From the NCBI GenBank assembly GCA_934725015.1, contig CAKVAS010000005.1:124001-188000 (forward strand): DNA of 64,000 nucleotides, written 5' to 3'. Below, in pieces: positions 62,901-64,000 of this stretch (position 1 is the first letter of the stretch; each line of letters opens with the position of its first letter). The DNA is from an uncultured Bacteroidales bacterium. GTDB lineage: Bacteria; Bacteroidota; Bacteroidia; Bacteroidales; UBA932. A program made the translations under genes and the position numbers. The notes below the pieces were generated by a model. That model was not told where the DNA came from, made no database searches, and worked only from the letters and a program-made list of their open reading frames with translations.

Positions 62901-63414
62901 CGAAGCCTGCCACGCCGTTTCCTGCCTGACTGTTGTAGGTCAGCGCGAGGTTCGGGGCGAGTTTCGCATCGGGAACGGTGCTTATCGGGACTGTGTAGGT
63001 GCGGCCTCCGGTCGGGGTTATGTCCGAAGTGTATGGAATATGTCCGGCATCGGTGTTTGGCCCTGCAGCCTTTGTCGGAAGCGAGAGCGGGCGCAGAGAC
63101 GCTGCGGAGGTTTGTGCAGACTGCACTGCGAGTGATCCTGCGGTGACAGAATTCAGCAGGGGGTCTGTGGTGAACTTGTCGGGGCGATACTCAGGAGCGG
63201 GAGAGGGTCTGTAGTCTCCGACTGGAGTGGGAATGTAGGTTGTGGTGACACTGCCGTCGGGGTTCGTCACGACGACGCTGTCGCAGGGAGGCACGGACGC
63301 CTGCTTCTCCGGAACATTCTGCCAGGTCTGGGCATAGGAAAGAGAAACCGACATTCCCGCGACGAGGAATGTCAGAACATACAACGCTATTTTTAACGAC
63401 CTTTTCATAGCCAA
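56971..63414 (-). CDS. RHS/YD-repeat polymorphic toxin RHS3
   Basis: 2147 residues. Sec signal (IALYVLTFLVAGMSVSLSYA), a Pro-rich leader (YIPTPVGDYRPSPAPEYRPD), an SpvB-like N-domain (AGHIPYTSDITPTGGRTYTV), four calcium-type motifs (DVDDDGTDEI, DIDGNGITEL, DINGDGLLDI, DINGDGLADL), YD repeats and a core end at SYGLNNPLSYTDPNGEF near 1850. A long Gly/Ala-rich hydrophobic linker follows. The last roughly 75 residues, KIHHILASKHNFGPLVDLLG ... YDVWVRGYVVDGVPML, resemble the polymorphic toxin type 35 style tip (HH, KH, then a beta-rich end), a possible RNase; this is from memory of the family, not a search. The alternative start is ATG 63408. Confidence 0.86.
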   Translation of the reverse strand: MAMKRSLKIALYVLTFLVAGMSVSLSYAQTWQNVPEKQASVPPCDSVVVTNPDGSVTTTYIPTPVGDYRPSPAPEYRPDKFTTDPLLNSVTAGSLAVQSAQTSAASLRPLSLPTKAAGPNTDAGHIPYTSDITPTGGRTYTVPISTVPDAKLAPNLALTYNSQAGNGVAGFGWSLSGLSSITMTGKNLYYDGTALAPSIDNKTSVFALDGVRIVNTSVTALEEEYQYETATGHILVKMVKSGEVVKYFEALLPNGSRAVYGFKGNSETRTSYPLTEMTDLHGNVIVVNYHADYDHGVQYWPWDIRLKDKASKEIGRITFSYEINRVDSYHSYYAGQRVSLGRLLKSISVYSGSELLCTYNLTQSFDTIAYSYVLDAIGCTSGDVRLSPLTFTYGNLPLGHQYVPDFQETSDGTYLRQAFTSGSVRYVRGKFMSGNYSDGVIMLPIFDTYAVVATKTHWFKKYYQRNSSYSANQAIIVAPCVGSPVDLTIRADSGFQTIEALDVDDDGTDEIVKVNFNGLDGNYTKLRIKIYKFNGSATALDSTVIDTKVTGVVNDGNQLWSPQRRAFWFGKFDASGGAQLVTISYNTDFRGNGRQSYTSVIDLKTGLCSESKLFDLGNGGEYRLVMADIDGNGITELCNLTASGLDRYSYLASDRTFYKFKTFTGLTYNDLKDQMFFYSDINGDGLLDIVRAPGKDSGNVWRAYCFTGNSFWGYNYEICSRAENDRFMLMDINGDGLADLLKFTINGTKLSFFINHKAGFTKNANISSVTLPKNDGVIPMNLLRYSEPTQFVVVDGFRVMGYKYSDNLSKNRLLTCFEDSYGVTHVNEYEDMSESANVYQKDVSRTYSLASGFSRRSFSANMIYHVKVFPSSNELSSEQTVDNYYTWYDAVYNSKGQGFCGFGKMRCLDYVNRVAAVQTYAPEKRGVLTGSTKALLSRMDNPFETVENTYDSHRTTYGKLNPRLTKSVVTDNLTGLKTTTSTTYGDYDYPSKISVTRRVGTGNIFQETSSYTYSHSVSSSCYLLGLPTKTTVDKTGASVAAKKWRERTTYTYDSRHRLSVRRDYLGECLPEEIRPIRDSLRVQSSGSSVQTLIPPRNLDKTRLVSQTEWTYDDYDNVISEKTARNGATEFLTKSWAYDASHRHVASETDELGRVTRYAGYNRFGKPAHIVNHHGDTTSVSYDSWGNVTGTVTPDGNRSWKRIEWGGAGTYTVTETSDTKPTVVTHYDSFGRKVRTMTRCFDGKWRCVDYEYNTKGQLYRTSLPYRLAQQNDAAPARLWAEYTYDDYGRKTRKRNADGSESSWSYSGATVVETAKGLTRSRTYDAVGNLVKIVDDGGRIEYTLRNDGQPFGVVTGGIATTFSYDAYGRRCRIDDPSAGTQTDTTLWNADGTALRTQTNPNGEIVTNIDKFGRVTKIDRLGEYSTSYAYDAFGRLESETSTNGTGKTYTYDRYDRVLTERETVPDGKWLQKSYAYGKGSRVNSVRYTNQTGDITTENYIWSNGTNTGIVLSEGTVVMRLDEENDLGAPVRVTTGEVSRTYSFTPYGHPAGRKMDDGSLMDFEYAFQFPTGNLYVRQDNTRSLSETFAYDGLNRLTEMEGRKVTYTSYGNVTKVDGVGTMSYGNIPRRPYQMTSLTPDDDSLVPSREQSVSYTCYGRPSRLVEGGKSASFTYNGSGDRVKMLYAEGVSPELTRYYIGGRYEQDIRSGGASTERLYLGGDAYSAPMVLVREGSGSWTPLNIGRDYLGSITHIVTADGTLLAEYSYDPWGRLRDPETQEIYAPGTEPTLYLGRGFTGHEHLPWFGLINMNARLYDPLLCRFLSPDPYVQAPDFTQSFNRYSYGLNNPLSYTDPNGEFVITTALIIGAAIGVAIGAYCGYRIGHSKGATGWEMAGYMIGGGLIGGIAGFAGGAAGAAVGSAIGIGGFAGGAIAGGVGGFVGGFTNGFGMTLLGGGSFSDALKAGGIQALYGGLGGALAGGVAGGLNAAFRHQNFWNGRPLDVPMRPGQVISDKTSPTIREGALEKPADLADFSRSPQDPSPQSPSPQKGLKLPSVEEPMGSNFIPDDLIEQGIAKALSDPNKIHHILASKHNFGPLVDLLGERGLVRTAMYSINGRYPASGFYQLNANIYGYDVWVRGYVVDGVPMLGTMYIP
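57959..58428. repeat. 470-bp segment identical to 49077-49546 (RHS3 side)
   Basis: Counterpart of the RHS2 segment; offset 8882 bp. Identity ends at a T/G difference on one side and a T/C difference on the other, with looser similarity beyond. It lies directly before the region where the two proteins diverge into different tips. Confidence 0.9.
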
Positions 63415-63421
63415 AGGGTCT

Positions 63422-63805
63422 TTACCTTATGCTGAATGTCCCTTCTCCATAAAAGTACGGTGACCAGATTACCAAGGTGTAGTTGCCTCCGGTCTCCGGA
63501 GTTCCAAAGGTAACAAAATTATTGTCACCGTCCACCTCTTCCTGATAAATAATCCGACCGAAAGAATCAAATACATAGACCGTCGTCGGCCCGAGCTCGA
63601 AAAGCTGGAGTTCAATCAGCTTCTGGGACGGGAGAATGTACGCCTGAGCATCAGGAAAGAGGTCGCGCCTTATCGGCTGCGTCGGCAAGTCCTTAACAAT
63701 GCGGATGGGTTTCTTTGGAGTGTCGTCAGACTTGTTCCCTGACATGGCATTTCCTGCGAGACCAATCATGGCCGCAAGAAGGATTAAAAGAAATCTTTTC
63801 ATCAT
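63422..63805 (-). CDS. DUF3244-like secreted protein, first gene of the RHS/T2SS operon
   Basis: About 127 residues. Start MMKRFLLILLAAMIGLAGNA at 63805 gives a signal peptide; the frame is open for 23 more codons upstream but these overlap the promoter. The mature part LIELQLFELGPTTVYVFDSF, GRIIYQEEVDGDN and GNYTLVIWSPYFYGEGTFSI fits the DUF3244 family, a small Ig-like beta sandwich found in Bacteroidales surface loci. It is 7 bp before RHS3, so it is co-expressed. Its role is unknown; a surface accessory for RHS3 is possible. Confidence 0.7.
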   Translation of the reverse strand: MMKRFLLILLAAMIGLAGNAMSGNKSDDTPKKPIRIVKDLPTQPIRRDLFPDAQAYILPSQKLIELQLFELGPTTVYVFDSFGRIIYQEEVDGDNNFVTFGTPETGGNYTLVIWSPYFYGEGTFSIR

Positions 63806-63826
63806 ATTATTGTGTGTTTCAGGCCG

Positions 63827-63858
63827 CAAAGCTATATAGCAAAATTCAATTCTCCAAA
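63827..63858 (-). promoter_or_regulatory. Promoter of the RHS/T2SS operon
   Basis: On the minus strand: TTTG (63855-63858), a 20 bp spacer, then TAGCTTTG (63827-63834). Both elements match the Bacteroidota consensus. The start of transcription is expected near 63820, about 15 nt before the DUF3244-like ATG. No other match of this quality was noticed between here and 30260. Confidence 0.68.
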
Positions 63859-63900
63859 ACAAATGTTTCACCACACAAATCTTTATGTATCAATACGATA

Positions 63901-63909
63901 CCCCCCCCC
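63901..63909. repeat. Homopolymer run of nine C (G on the operon strand)
   Basis: Nine consecutive C lie about 43 bp upstream of the -33 box of the operon promoter, near -81 to -89 relative to the predicted start. Such tracts are prone to length change in replication. Confidence 0.8.
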
Positions 63910-64000
63910 GAACATATTTTTCAAAATCGCAAATTTCACTATTTTTGTCATCATAACACACTGCTTACCAATGGCTTGAGTACTAGTTTCCCACTCAAAA
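63910..64000. other. Window end, no gene recognised
   Basis: AT-rich sequence between the C run and the window end. A TATTTTTG box at 63940-63947 on the plus strand could be the -7 element of a rightward gene beyond the window, but no proper -33 box is at the right distance. Nothing else seen. Confidence 0.3.

Noticed and set aside
37086..63414. RHS proteins as T6SS or T9SS cargo
   Set aside because: No PAAR domain, VgrG, Hcp or sheath gene is in the window, and the RHS C-termini are toxin tips rather than T9SS sorting domains; Sec signals plus a T2SS-like set fit better. Genes elsewhere in the genome cannot be excluded.

Overview
The window looks like a Bacteroidales chromosome (Bacteroidota). 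The evidence is the gene content (DUF4293, DUF3822, clostripain-like C11 peptidase, L25/Ctc, FKBP lipoproteins, DUF3244) and promoters of the Bacteroidota type, TTTG - about 20 bp - TAnnTTTG, with few Shine-Dalgarno sites. Genus cannot be fixed from sequence reading alone. No rRNA, tRNA, CRISPR array or transposase was seen.

Positions 1-30226 are mostly housekeeping: gyrA (5' part) divergent from a ClpC-like AAA+ unfoldase; esterase; nucleoside phosphorylase; DUF4293; LytTR regulator; fabF; rsmD-DUF3822-unknown; an operon of nrnA, two FKBP-type lipoproteins, a MATE exporter and a cytidylate-kinase-like protein; a serine hydrolase; deoxynucleoside kinase-pth-L25; C11 peptidase; M49 peptidase; xerD; an S26-like peptidase divergent from an M6 metalloprotease plus small lipoprotein; and nadE. 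The gaps between these genes carry at least three families of small dispersed elements.

Positions 30260-63834 hold the outstanding feature: an uninterrupted run of 21 intact same-strand (minus) genes, tightly packed and often overlapping by 4 bases, behind one good promoter at 63827-63858. It interleaves a complete-looking type II secretion / type IV pilus-like machine with three giant Sec-signal RHS/YD-repeat proteins. The machine parts are the ATPase GspE, secretin GspD, platform GspF, GspL/PilN-like and GspM/PilO-like proteins, four prepilin-like proteins and an A24 prepilin peptidase. The RHS proteins are 2085, about 2094 and 2147 residues, each with a different C-terminal tip and an adjacent putative immunity gene. 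The inference is that the RHS toxins reach the periplasm by Sec and leave through the T2SS-like machine encoded in the same transcription unit.

RHS1 is followed by a tandem array of three immunity paralogues separated by two orphan toxin-tip fragments. RHS2 and RHS3 share 470 bp of exact identity just before their variable tips. A run of nine C lies upstream of the operon promoter.
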